Source: Psychromicrobium silvestre
Lineage (GTDB): Bacteria > Actinomycetota > Actinomycetes > Actinomycetales > Micrococcaceae
Direction of reading: 5' to 3'
NCBI RefSeq assembly: GCF_013408295.1
Contig: NZ_JACBYQ010000002.1
Location: 372,001 to 436,000, forward strand
Length of the DNA stretch: 64,000 nucleotides
How positions within the stretch are numbered: the stretch's first letter is position 1; each line of letters begins with the position of its first letter. Below are positions 8,557-16,236 of the stretch, one piece after another. The notes under the pieces were generated by a model that was not told the origin of the DNA, did no database searches, and saw only the letters and a program-made list of their open reading frames with translations. Both the position numbers and the translations under genes were made by a program.

Positions 8557-9678
8557 CTACTCGCCGGGCACAAAGAGTCGGCGCACCACGGTGCCTGCGG
8601 CGAGCGCGTCCAGGCTTTCGTTGATCTCGCTCAGCGGCTTGGTGTCGGTGTGCAGCAATTCGATCGGCAAGCGCCCCTCCCGCCACAGCGCCAGGTAGCG
8701 CGGCACATCACGCTCCGGAACCGAGTCCCCCAGATAGGAACCGAGCAGGCGCTTACCGGCACCTGCGAATTGTAGGGCTTTCACGGTCAGTTGCTGATCG
8801 GGGTGCGGCAAGCCGACCGAAACCAGGGCACCGCCCCGGGTGAGCAAACCCAGGCAACTCTCCATCACCCTGGCGCTACCCACCGCCTCCACGGCCAGGT
8901 CCACTCCATCTCCACAGTGCTCCGCCACCAGAGCCGCCGCCGAGGCGGGTTCCCCGGCATAGTTCGCTCCGCAGCGCAGCGCCAACTCCTGTTTGGATTC
9001 CAGCGGATCAATCGCGATCACCGTGGTGTCCGGCACCAGGGCCGCCGCCATCACGGCAGCCAAGCCCACCGCACCCATCCCGAAGACGATCACCGATTGG
9101 CCAGGCTGCAGGTCCCCGGTGTTGAAGACCGCGCCCATCCCGGTCAATGCAGCGCAGCCGAAAAGAGCCGCCACCTCAGCGGGAACATCGTCATCCACCG
9201 GAACCACGGACTCCCTCGCCACCACCGCGTACTCGGCAAAGGCTGAGACGCCCAGGTGGTGATTGACCCGTTCGCCCGCAGCGGTGCGCAGCAAGGCAGG
9301 GCCGTGCAGCAAATCCCCACTGCCGTTGGACTCCGCCCCGCGATGACACAGCGCCGGACGTCCGGCTAAGCAGGATCGGCAGGAGCCGCAAATCGGTACG
9401 AAGACGGTGACCACCCGCTGCCCCACGCTCAAATCCGTCACCCCGGGTCCAAGCGCCTCAACCACTCCTGCGGCCTCATGCCCCAAGGCCATTGGTAGCG
9501 GCCGCGGCCTGGAGCCGTTCACCACCGAGAGATCGGAGTGGCACAGGCTGGCCCGTTCAATGCGCAGCAACAACTCCCCGGCTCGTGGTTCCGGCACCGG
9601 AAGGTCCTCTAGAAGCAATGGACCGCTGACAGCATAGGGCGCCCGCGCCCCGGCTTCCCGTAGCAATGCAGCTCGCAT
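8557..9678 (-). CDS. Zinc-dependent alcohol dehydrogenase (class III-like)
   Basis: This 373-residue medium-chain dehydrogenase starts at ATG 9678, behind a strong AAGGAGG site 7 bp away; an in-frame GTG/ATG further up is not needed. The catalytic zinc ligands are in CHSDLSVV (Cys near 53) and GHEAAGVVEALG; the structural-zinc cluster appears as CGSCRSCLAGRPALC. The NAD-binding Gly motif is GMGAVGLAAVMAA. Overall shape is close to the class III / mycothiol-type formaldehyde dehydrogenase relatives, so oxidation of a primary alcohol or an aldehyde adduct is plausible; the real substrate cannot be read off. It is a single gene. Confidence 0.9.
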   Translation of the reverse strand: MRAALLREAGARAPYAVSGPLLLEDLPVPEPRAGELLLRIERASLCHSDLSVVNGSRPRPLPMALGHEAAGVVEALGPGVTDLSVGQRVVTVFVPICGSCRSCLAGRPALCHRGAESNGSGDLLHGPALLRTAAGERVNHHLGVSAFAEYAVVARESVVPVDDDVPAEVAALFGCAALTGMGAVFNTGDLQPGQSVIVFGMGAVGLAAVMAAALVPDTTVIAIDPLESKQELALRCGANYAGEPASAAALVAEHCGDGVDLAVEAVGSARVMESCLGLLTRGGALVSVGLPHPDQQLTVKALQFAGAGKRLLGSYLGDSVPERDVPRYLALWREGRLPIELLHTDTKPLSEINESLDALAAGTVVRRLFVPGE

Positions 9679-9964
9679 ATTCGTTCCTCCTTGAGGCAAG
9701 AACCGGATGTAATATTGTCTAAGTCAACCATTTTGGAACGGAGTATGTGCATGCGAATCGCTGCCATAGAGAACGGGGTGCGGCCACTCACGGCCTGCTT
9801 CGCGCTACGCTCCGCGTCGGCACGCGGCTGAGAGCCTTCCGGTAACGCTCCCCACTGTCGACGCCTCGAGCATTCTCGAGCGGACCGGTCTTTCGTTGTG
9901 CCCTGCGTGGGCGCGGCTTATGCATCCGCCGGTACCGCGTGAAAATTCCAACTAAGGATTCGAC

Positions 9965-10456
9965 ATGCAAGAACTAACGCCTGACCAGATTCGGCAGAGC
10001 TTCGTCAATGCCTCCCGCAGCGAGGTCAAAGCCGTCACCTTCCCCACCGATTTCGACGCCGTGGACTGGGAAAACCTCGATTACCTGGGCTGGCGCGATG
10101 CCAAAATGCCGCAGCGAAGCTATCTGATCTACCCCACCGAAAACGGACCGCTCGGGCTATTACTGCGTGCGCCCGATGGCGGTAGCGGCAAGCAACGCAA
10201 GGTGCTTTGCGATCTCTGCCGGGACGTGCGCTGCGAAACCGAGGTGTATCTCTATGTGGCTAAGCGGTCCGGTCCAGCCGGGCGCAATGGCAACACCGTG
10301 GGCACCTTGATCTGCGCGAATTTCCGGTGTTCCGGGAACGTCCGGTTCGTGCCACCGAGCAAGGCTCCGCACCTGGACGCTGAAGCGATCCGCAGCCGTC
10401 AGATCGGCGGCCTAAAGCAGCGCATTGAGCTCTTCTTCGCCCGTGTGAAGGGCTGA
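9965..10456 (+). CDS. FBP-domain treble-clef zinc protein (FusB/EF-G-binding-like)
   Basis: This 163-residue protein fits the family named after its fibronectin-binding-protein C-terminal treble-clef zinc finger. Visible metal-ligand candidates are CDLCRD in the middle and CANFRC about 35 residues later, between aromatic and charged strands. The N-terminal half (LTPDQIRQSFVNASRSEVK) is helical. Relatives include FusB, which binds elongation factor G and rescues it from fusidic-acid-stalled ribosomes. A translation-related role is therefore a family-based inference, and resistance should not be assumed. It stands alone, with 286 bp of featureless sequence upstream. Confidence 0.82.
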   Translation: MQELTPDQIRQSFVNASRSEVKAVTFPTDFDAVDWENLDYLGWRDAKMPQRSYLIYPTENGPLGLLLRAPDGGSGKQRKVLCDLCRDVRCETEVYLYVAKRSGPAGRNGNTVGTLICANFRCSGNVRFVPPSKAPHLDAEAIRSRQIGGLKQRIELFFARVKG

Positions 10457-10472
10457 TTGAAGGGCTGAACGG

Positions 10473-11621
10473 CTAAAGCACCCCGAGCAGTGCCTGGGTC
10501 GCCCGGCCCAGGAGTTCCGGCGTCGTACCGAAGTTGAAACGAGCGAAACCTCTGCCTGCCTCACCGCAGGCAACTCCGTCCACCAGGGCGAGTTTCGCCT
10601 CTCGCAAAAGGTACGACGCCGGGCTCTCACCCGGATTGCCTAGCTCCAGTCCGCGGAAGTCCAGCCAGGCCAAATAGGTCGCCTCCGGCGGAATCGCAAT
10701 GAGCCCCGGGATGCTCCCCAGGGCAGTAAAGAGCTGGTCTCGGTTCTGCTCAAGTTGCTCCAGCAGGGCGTCCAACCAAGGCACTCCCTGACGGTAAGCA
10801 GCCTCCGAGGCTGCCACGCCCAGCGGGGATACCCCGTGCATCCGCACCTCCGGCAAGCCGTCCCAGACGGCACGGTCGCCCTCGCTGCCGAGGATTGCTT
10901 GGGCGCAGCACAGACCGGGTAGATTCCAGGCCTTCGAGGTGGACATCAGGGTGACTGCGTGGGCGGCCGCCATCTCATTCACCGAGGCATAGGGAAGGTG
11001 CCGGTCGTTGTAGACCAGCGGGGCATGGATTTCATCGGCCACCACGCGCCCGCCGTGCCGATCCACAATCCGAGCAATCGCAGCGAGCTCTTCCCGCTGA
11101 AAGGCCTTACCCACCGGATTGTGCGGATTGGTCAGAATCAAGGTACCGGCACCCGAGGCGAAGGCCGCATCCAAAGCCTCTAGGTCCAGTGACCAGCCGG
11201 TCTCCCCGCGAAGCATCGGAACTTCGATCCGTTCCCGCCCCAACTGCTCAATGAGTTCGAAGAACGGCATATAGGCGGGGACGGGCAGGATCACCGGGCT
11301 GCCGGGTGTGCTGAAGGCATCGATAGCCAATTCCACCCCGCGCAGCACCTCGGGCAACGTTCGAACGCCCTCCGGGTCAAAGGCCCAACCGTAACGTAGC
11401 GCGCAGAAGTCAGCGAGCGCCGTCGCCAATCCCGGTTGCCGTCCAGGCGGGTAACCGAACATTTCCCGATCCACCGCCCGGTGCAGCGCATCGGTAATCA
11501 CCTCGGCGGTAGGGAAGTCCATTTCCGCCACCCACATTGGCAGCACCTCGGCCGAGTGAAAATTCCACTTGATGCCCTGCCTGGCGCGCAGCGTCTGCGG
11601 CGTGGGGCTGGAGAAATCCAT
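10473..11621 (-). CDS. MalY/PatB-type PLP-dependent cystathionine beta-lyase / aminotransferase
   Basis: This 382-residue fold-type I PLP enzyme has the signatures of the MalY/PatB branch. These are an N-terminal IKWNFHSAEVLPMWVAEMDFP, a cofactor-binding region with LILTNPHNPVGKAF, VVADEIHAPLVY (Asp for the pyridine nitrogen), and STSKAWNLPGLCCAQAI with the Schiff-base lysine. It probably cleaves C-S bonds of cystathionine or cysteine conjugates to pyruvate, ammonia and a thiol; some relatives also have regulatory roles. Its ATG shares one base with the stop codon of the upstream thioesterase-like gene (TGATG), so the two are co-translated. Confidence 0.9.
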   Translation of the reverse strand: MDFSSPTPQTLRARQGIKWNFHSAEVLPMWVAEMDFPTAEVITDALHRAVDREMFGYPPGRQPGLATALADFCALRYGWAFDPEGVRTLPEVLRGVELAIDAFSTPGSPVILPVPAYMPFFELIEQLGRERIEVPMLRGETGWSLDLEALDAAFASGAGTLILTNPHNPVGKAFQREELAAIARIVDRHGGRVVADEIHAPLVYNDRHLPYASVNEMAAAHAVTLMSTSKAWNLPGLCCAQAILGSEGDRAVWDGLPEVRMHGVSPLGVAASEAAYRQGVPWLDALLEQLEQNRDQLFTALGSIPGLIAIPPEATYLAWLDFRGLELGNPGESPASYLLREAKLALVDGVACGEAGRGFARFNFGTTPELLGRATQALLGVL

Positions 11622-12169
11622 CAGCGAATCCAGCCGAAGGGGGCCGCTTTCCGAGTGCTGGGCAGCGCAACGTCATTGCGCCAGCCGTGAATCCACTCGG
11701 GCAGCACCAGATCCGCAGGAGGCTGCCCGATCACTGCGAAAAGTTCCTCGTTACTCACCGGCTTTCCGCCGCCGACCAACCGCATCGCCATGAACGCACG
11801 AGCGTAGATCTCGCCGTCCACCACCATGCACTGCTCAAAGTACATCGCCCGCTCATCGAAGCCGAGCACTCGGGATTCCATCGTGTAGCGCTGCCACAGT
11901 TCGAGTGACTTACGGAAGGAAATGGTCTCCGCGCTCATCACCGGCGTCCATCCTTTGGCCCGGATCTTCTTCCACATTCCGGCACGAATCATCAGGTCAA
12001 AACGGCCTAGGTCCATCAGCGAGAAGTACATGCCGTTGTTAATGTGCCCGGCGATGTCGATATCGGTGGGCCACGCTCGCATCCGCACCGAGGAGTGACC
12101 CCACAGGCTCAGTGGTGCCCGGCGGGACGCAAAGAACAGGTGCAGTAGGGTGCGCAGAAACAGGTGCAT
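11621..12169 (-). CDS. Thioesterase-like hotdog protein (THEM6-like)
   Basis: This 182-residue protein is of the hotdog-fold thioesterase superfamily. The segment RAWPTDIDIAGHINNGMYFSLMDLGRFDLMIR at residues about 31-62 has the D-x-x-GHINN pattern seen in acyl-CoA thioesterases, here in the longer THEM6/Al-11-like variant. The N-terminal stretch MHLFLRTLLHLFFASRR is hydrophobic and basic and could act as a membrane association segment. It lies upstream of and overlaps the MalY-like gene. A functional link between the two is unknown. Confidence 0.8.
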   Translation of the reverse strand: MHLFLRTLLHLFFASRRAPLSLWGHSSVRMRAWPTDIDIAGHINNGMYFSLMDLGRFDLMIRAGMWKKIRAKGWTPVMSAETISFRKSLELWQRYTMESRVLGFDERAMYFEQCMVVDGEIYARAFMAMRLVGGGKPVSNEELFAVIGQPPADLVLPEWIHGWRNDVALPSTRKAAPFGWIR

Positions 12170-12240
12170 AGGGCCATGCTACTGATCAGTAGGGAGATGT
12201 GCCCATTTCGGAGCGCGCCGGAAACACATAGGCTCGGAGG

Positions 12241-13701
12241 ATGGCCAAAGATCATTCTGCCCAGGACAAGAACTCCGAAGAAGCCGCCGAAAAAGAGGCG
12301 GAGACCGAGGTGACCGACGACTTTGTCACCCGGGAGCACCAGCTGGGCGATTTGCGCTACCGTTCCACGGCCGGGCGGCTGGTCTTGCGCAAGGAGCAGA
12401 GCAAGGACGGTAAGAGCGAGGGTTTCAAGGCCAAGGCCGAGATCTTCGTGACCTCCTATGTGGTTGATTCGGAGCAGAATCGGCCGGTTGTCTTTGCCTT
12501 CAACGGCGGCCCTGGTTCAAGTTCGGTCTGGCTGCACATGGGCTTGCTCGGGCCCCGCATCGTTGACTCGGGTGATGTGGATAGCCTCACTCCGCCGCCT
12601 TACGGGCTGCTGGATAACGAGCGGACCATCCTCAAGCACGCCGATCTGGTGATGATCGACCCGGTTAGCACCGGGTACTCCCGCGTGGTCAAGGGCGGTA
12701 AGGACGATGAGTTCCACGCCTTCGTTGAGGACCGCGATCTAGTGGCCGAGGTGATCAGGCTCTGGACCACGCGCAATAACCGCTGGCTCTCCGCCAAATA
12801 TCTGGTGGGTGAGTCCTATGGCACCCTGCGCGCGGTCGCCGTCGCGGCCAGGCTCTTCGATGCCTATGGAATGGCGGTAAACGGCCTGGGGTTGATCTCC
12901 ACCGTGCTGAATATGTCCACCCTGGACTTCGCTCCGGGCTCGGACACCCCTTATGCCCTGCATGTGCCCACCTATGCCGCGATTGCGCACTTCCACGGCC
13001 GTCACCCCGGCCGGGAGCTGGCCGAGGTGGTTGCCGAGGCGGAGGAGTTTGCTGCTAAGGACTTCGGTTATGCGCTCAGCCAAGGCTCCCGGTTGAGCGA
13101 GGCGGAGTACGACGGCGTGGTGTCCAGGCTCGCGGCGATCACCACCTTGAGTGAGGGGTTCGTTAGGCGAAGCAACCTGCGCTGGGATTATTCGGAGTTC
13201 TCCGCCGAACTATTGCGCAATCAAGGGCTTACGGTGGGCCGGATCGACGGTCGATTCACCCAGAAGAACTTGCGCGGCCAGGCCTCGATCAACTGGGATG
13301 ACCCCTCGCTCAATGCGATCAATGGCCCCTATGCGGCTGCGGTCAATCACTATATTCGCTCCGAGCTCGGCTACCAGAACGACCTGCCCTACGAAATTCT
13401 CACCGGCAGGGTGCAACCCTGGAGCTATCAAACCTTCGAGGGCAGGCCGATCGAGGTGGTTGGGGATCTAGAGCGGCTGCTGAATTACAACCCGGCGCTG
13501 CGGGTGCATGTGGATTACGGCTATCACGATGGAGCCACTCCACACTTTGCGGCTGAATACGTCTGGGCCCATCTGAATATCGCTCCGGAAGCTCACGAGC
13601 GCTTCAGTCATCACTATCACGAGGCCGGGCACATGATGTACCTCAATCCTCAGTGTCGGCAGGATCAGCTAGCAGCCCTCGCCGACTTTGTTAAGCCCTA
13701 G
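12241..13701 (+). CDS. Peptidase S10 family serine carboxypeptidase-like protein
   Basis: This is a 486-residue serine carboxypeptidase homologue. The oxyanion-hole loop FNGGPGSSSVW (residues about 87-97), the nucleophile motif GESYGTL (Ser192), the HVDYGYHDGATP region carrying the candidate Asp, and HEAGHMMY with the His are all present in order, so the triad looks intact. The start is ATG 12241. The N-terminus (MAKDHSAQDKNSEEAAEKEAE) is highly charged with no signal peptide, so unlike most secreted or vacuolar members the protein is predicted to stay in the cytoplasm. Removal of C-terminal residues from peptides is the family activity; the target is unknown. Confidence 0.87.
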   Translation: MAKDHSAQDKNSEEAAEKEAETEVTDDFVTREHQLGDLRYRSTAGRLVLRKEQSKDGKSEGFKAKAEIFVTSYVVDSEQNRPVVFAFNGGPGSSSVWLHMGLLGPRIVDSGDVDSLTPPPYGLLDNERTILKHADLVMIDPVSTGYSRVVKGGKDDEFHAFVEDRDLVAEVIRLWTTRNNRWLSAKYLVGESYGTLRAVAVAARLFDAYGMAVNGLGLISTVLNMSTLDFAPGSDTPYALHVPTYAAIAHFHGRHPGRELAEVVAEAEEFAAKDFGYALSQGSRLSEAEYDGVVSRLAAITTLSEGFVRRSNLRWDYSEFSAELLRNQGLTVGRIDGRFTQKNLRGQASINWDDPSLNAINGPYAAAVNHYIRSELGYQNDLPYEILTGRVQPWSYQTFEGRPIEVVGDLERLLNYNPALRVHVDYGYHDGATPHFAAEYVWAHLNIAPEAHERFSHHYHEAGHMMYLNPQCRQDQLAALADFVKP

Positions 13702-13754
13702 CCCTGCCTTCGTTCCCATCTTCCCCTTCCCTGCCGATCCCCACCCGTGTTCTC

Positions 13755-13850
13755 ACCCACCTGTCCCAGTGAGTGTTACCGAGGTGACGGAAGTTCGCTC
13801 GAAACAACCACATTCGCCACACTATTAACAACCAGTGGGATAACTGGGTT
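13755..13850. repeat. 96-bp palindromic interspersed repeat, copy 1
   Basis: A 96-bp element has imperfect terminal inverted repeats (left ACCCACCTGTCCCAGTGA, right end reading CCAGTGGGATAACTGGGT). It aligns without gaps over its whole length to copy 2 at 37857-37952. Shared blocks include GAGTGTTAC and CCACATT inside. It lies between two convergent genes (S10 peptidase and MFS) and has no coding capacity. This copy is more diverged at the ends than copy 2. Confidence 0.7.
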
Positions 13851-13907
13851 AAAAGGAGGGGTCGGTCCGCTCAGGGAGTATCGCTTAGAAAACCCAGCCG
13901 GAATCGC

Positions 13908-15179
13908 TCAGCGCACGCTCTTGATCTTCACCACGAAAACCGCACCGAGTAAGCCAATGACTCCCGCCACGACATATAGCGTGAGATAGCCGCCCAGGTA
14001 GGCAACAAAGGGGAAGGCGATCAGCGGGGCCAGGACTTGGGGCAGTGAGTTGGCAACGTTGATCACGCCCAGGTCCTTGCCTCTGCTTACTGCGGCTGGC
14101 AACACCTGGGTGAGCAGGGCCAGGTCCACGGCAAGATAGGCGCCATAACCGATGCCGAGAATCGCGGCACCGGTAATCGCCCCGGTCCAGCTGGGCGCGA
14201 AGGCCAGCACCAGCGAAGCGATTGCAATAATCACCGAAGAGGCAATCACAAAAGGCTTCCGCCGCCCCACCTTATCCGTCCAGATCCCACCAATGGCGGC
14301 GGTGACAATGGTCAGCACGGCATAGATCCCGGTCAGCACCAGCACTCCGAAGGCCGGATTCTCGTAGTGCACCTCGTCGCTCAGGAAGAACAAGAGATAG
14401 AGGGTGCAGATGTGGTTACCCAGTTGCACCAGGAATCTGGTCAGCCAGGCCCAGCCAAAATCTGGATACTTACGTGGGCTAATCCAAAATCCGCCGAAAA
14501 ATCCGCCCCAGGAAAAGGGCACCTGCTCAGCCTTGGTCAACTGGGTATCCTCGCGGCGAAGGATGTAGCTTCCAATGCCAAGCAGCAGCGCCACCGCGCA
14601 AATCAGGTAGCCGAGAGCGAAGTTTTTCCCGGCAACAGCGCCGATCCCGGCACCCACCAGGATGCCCAGCACGGTGCCCATCGACACCACTCCGCCCACC
14701 ACACCGCGCTGCGGAACCGGCACCCGATCAGGAATGGCGGCGGTAATCGCGGCAAGCGCACCATTGCAGCCCAGCTGAACCAGACACCAGAGTAGGGTCA
14801 TTATTGCCACGCTCGGCGCCACCGTCAGGCCCAGCAAGGCAATGCTGCCAAGCACCGCACCAATGAAAACCCAGGGAATCCGCCTGCCTAGCCGAGAGGT
14901 GGTGCGGTCGGAGAAAGCACCGAAAAGTGGATTGGCCACAAGAGAGACCGCGGCACCGCAGCCCGTGACCAAGGCTAGAATGGCCTCCTTCCCCGCCTCG
15001 TCGAAGGCGGCAGCCTGAGTGCCCAGGAGCACCTGGATGGGTCCGAAGAAGGCCGCATTAATACCCAGGTTGACCAGCACGACGGCGGCAGTCCAGCCCC
15101 GGCGTGGCGGCACCGTCGGTTCGGCAAGAGCGCTGGGCGGGACGGTGAGATCATCCGCGCTGGCGGGATACTGGGTCAT
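13908..15179 (-). CDS. Sugar-type MFS transporter (SLC45/GPH-like)
   Basis: This is a 423-residue 12-helix MFS protein. The loop between helices 2 and 3 reads GAFSDRTTSRLGRRIPW, the D-R-T-x-S-R-x-G-R-R pattern typical of SLC45-like and GPH sugar transporters. The second half repeats it as GGIWTDKVGRRKPF. Charged residues in the central helices are consistent with proton- or cation-coupled sugar import. A LacI-type palindrome (15317-15326) lies 138 bp upstream of its ATG, which fits catabolic sugar regulation. No sugar-metabolism enzyme is adjacent, so the sugar is unknown. Confidence 0.87.
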   Translation of the reverse strand: MTQYPASADDLTVPPSALAEPTVPPRRGWTAAVVLVNLGINAAFFGPIQVLLGTQAAAFDEAGKEAILALVTGCGAAVSLVANPLFGAFSDRTTSRLGRRIPWVFIGAVLGSIALLGLTVAPSVAIMTLLWCLVQLGCNGALAAITAAIPDRVPVPQRGVVGGVVSMGTVLGILVGAGIGAVAGKNFALGYLICAVALLLGIGSYILRREDTQLTKAEQVPFSWGGFFGGFWISPRKYPDFGWAWLTRFLVQLGNHICTLYLLFFLSDEVHYENPAFGVLVLTGIYAVLTIVTAAIGGIWTDKVGRRKPFVIASSVIIAIASLVLAFAPSWTGAITGAAILGIGYGAYLAVDLALLTQVLPAAVSRGKDLGVINVANSLPQVLAPLIAFPFVAYLGGYLTLYVVAGVIGLLGAVFVVKIKSVR

Positions 15180-15227
15180 CAGCCTCTTCCTATAACTATG
15201 CGAGCTAAGGTGCTGTTGTTACTTCTA

Positions 15228-15260
15228 GCTGCTTCATTGCTGCTTCATTGCTGCTTCATT
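15228..15260. repeat. Tandem repeat, 3 x 11 bp
   Basis: Three perfect head-to-tail copies of GCTGCTTCATT, followed by a partial fourth copy (GCTGT). The array lies in the region between the divergent sugar-MFS and lipoprotein genes. It may vary in copy number by slippage; a role in spacing of the promoter is only a guess. Confidence 0.85.
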
Positions 15261-15316
15261 GCTGTACGCGTCTTCGCCATCAGGGCTTCCTTCGAGGTTT
15301 CCCTCTGAAATGGAGT

Positions 15317-15326
15317 TTACCGGTAA
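15317..15326. promoter_or_regulatory. LacI-family-type operator
   Basis: The perfect palindrome TTACCGGTAA lies in the flanks GT...CGTT, giving GTTTACCGGTAACGTT, which resembles the central-CG operators of LacI/GalR-family regulators. It lies between the divergent sugar MFS transporter and the lipoprotein gene at 15376. Which gene it controls is unknown; the transporter is the natural candidate. No LacI gene lies in the window. Confidence 0.5.
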
Positions 15327-15375
15327 CGTTGGTTCAGCCTACCCTTGGGAATCTAGGCAGTGAAAGGAAGCCAAA

Positions 15376-16074
15376 GTGCGCCGAGTCGCCACCACCGCGC
15401 GAAGCCTCTGGATGGCGTCGCTATTGCTTGTCGCCCTCATGCTGAGCGCTTGCACTGGCGGATCGGGGATTTCCGGCGACACCCCCACAGCCCCCTCCTA
15501 TGACTCCAGTCCCTCGTCGAGCACCCGGGATCGGCAGGGTACGGATAATTCACCGGCCACTCCGCAGACAGATTTCAAGCTCCCTGCATCCTCCGGGACG
15601 GTCAGCCCGAATGCAGATGGTTTATTGCAGAAGAAGCTCGGCGAGTTAGCCGGCGTGGTATCCAAGGACGACTCAACGGTGCGGCTGGTCAACTTTGTGG
15701 TCGCTTCGATCAAGGTGGACTATCACTGTGAGGTTCCGGGCGAAGTGAAACCCGCTAATGGTCATTTCATCGCGGTGGAGCTCTGGATTGAGACGACGGC
15801 AGCCCTCTCCAATTCGAAGGATCCTTACTTCGGTGTCAGCGCCAAGGACTTCGATCTCCAGGGACCCGATGGCAAGAAGGTCACGGCATCGCTAGACACC
15901 AGGTCCGCTCATGCCTGTTTGGACAATGGTTTGGGGCTGCCCGCCAAGATTGCGCCCTCGCAGAAGATCAAGGGCCTATTAGTGCTGGATTCACCGGTGA
16001 CCTCGGGAGCTTTGATCCTTTCGCAGAAGAACACCGACGGGCCGGGCTGGATCTGGCAACTCCCCGCAAAATAA
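15376..16074 (+). CDS. DUF4352-like lipoprotein
   Basis: This 232-residue exported lipoprotein starts at GTG, with a signal peptide ending in LSAC (Cys26), then a Ser/Thr/Pro-rich linker to about residue 75. The C-terminal 150 residues contain beta-rich sequence (VRLVNFVVASIKVDYHCEV, GHFIAVELWIETT, ALILSQKNTDGPGWIWQL) resembling the DUF4352 immunoglobulin-like fold of actinobacterial lipoproteins. Such proteins sit on the outer face of the membrane; their function is unknown. Two cysteines, one in each half of the domain, could form a disulfide. It follows the LacI-like palindrome but is not clearly linked to its neighbours. Confidence 0.8.
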   Translation: MRRVATTARSLWMASLLLVALMLSACTGGSGISGDTPTAPSYDSSPSSSTRDRQGTDNSPATPQTDFKLPASSGTVSPNADGLLQKKLGELAGVVSKDDSTVRLVNFVVASIKVDYHCEVPGEVKPANGHFIAVELWIETTAALSNSKDPYFGVSAKDFDLQGPDGKKVTASLDTRSAHACLDNGLGLPAKIAPSQKIKGLLVLDSPVTSGALILSQKNTDGPGWIWQLPAK

Positions 16075-16236
16075 TCTCTGCGCTGCTCATCGAGCACTAT
16101 TTATTAGGCAGGGTTAAGAGGCGAGGATCACTCAAATTCTGGTGCTTAATTCGCACTCTGGGGATATACTTGTTTCACGAAAGCAACTAATTTTTGGGAA
16201 TCTGAGATACTTCCCTGCTCAGACATCGGAGCAATC

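Noticed and set aside
9788-9970. 60-codon minus-strand ORF in the gap before the FBP gene
   Set aside because: Arg-rich composition typical of a shadow of GC-rich non-coding sequence; no motif.
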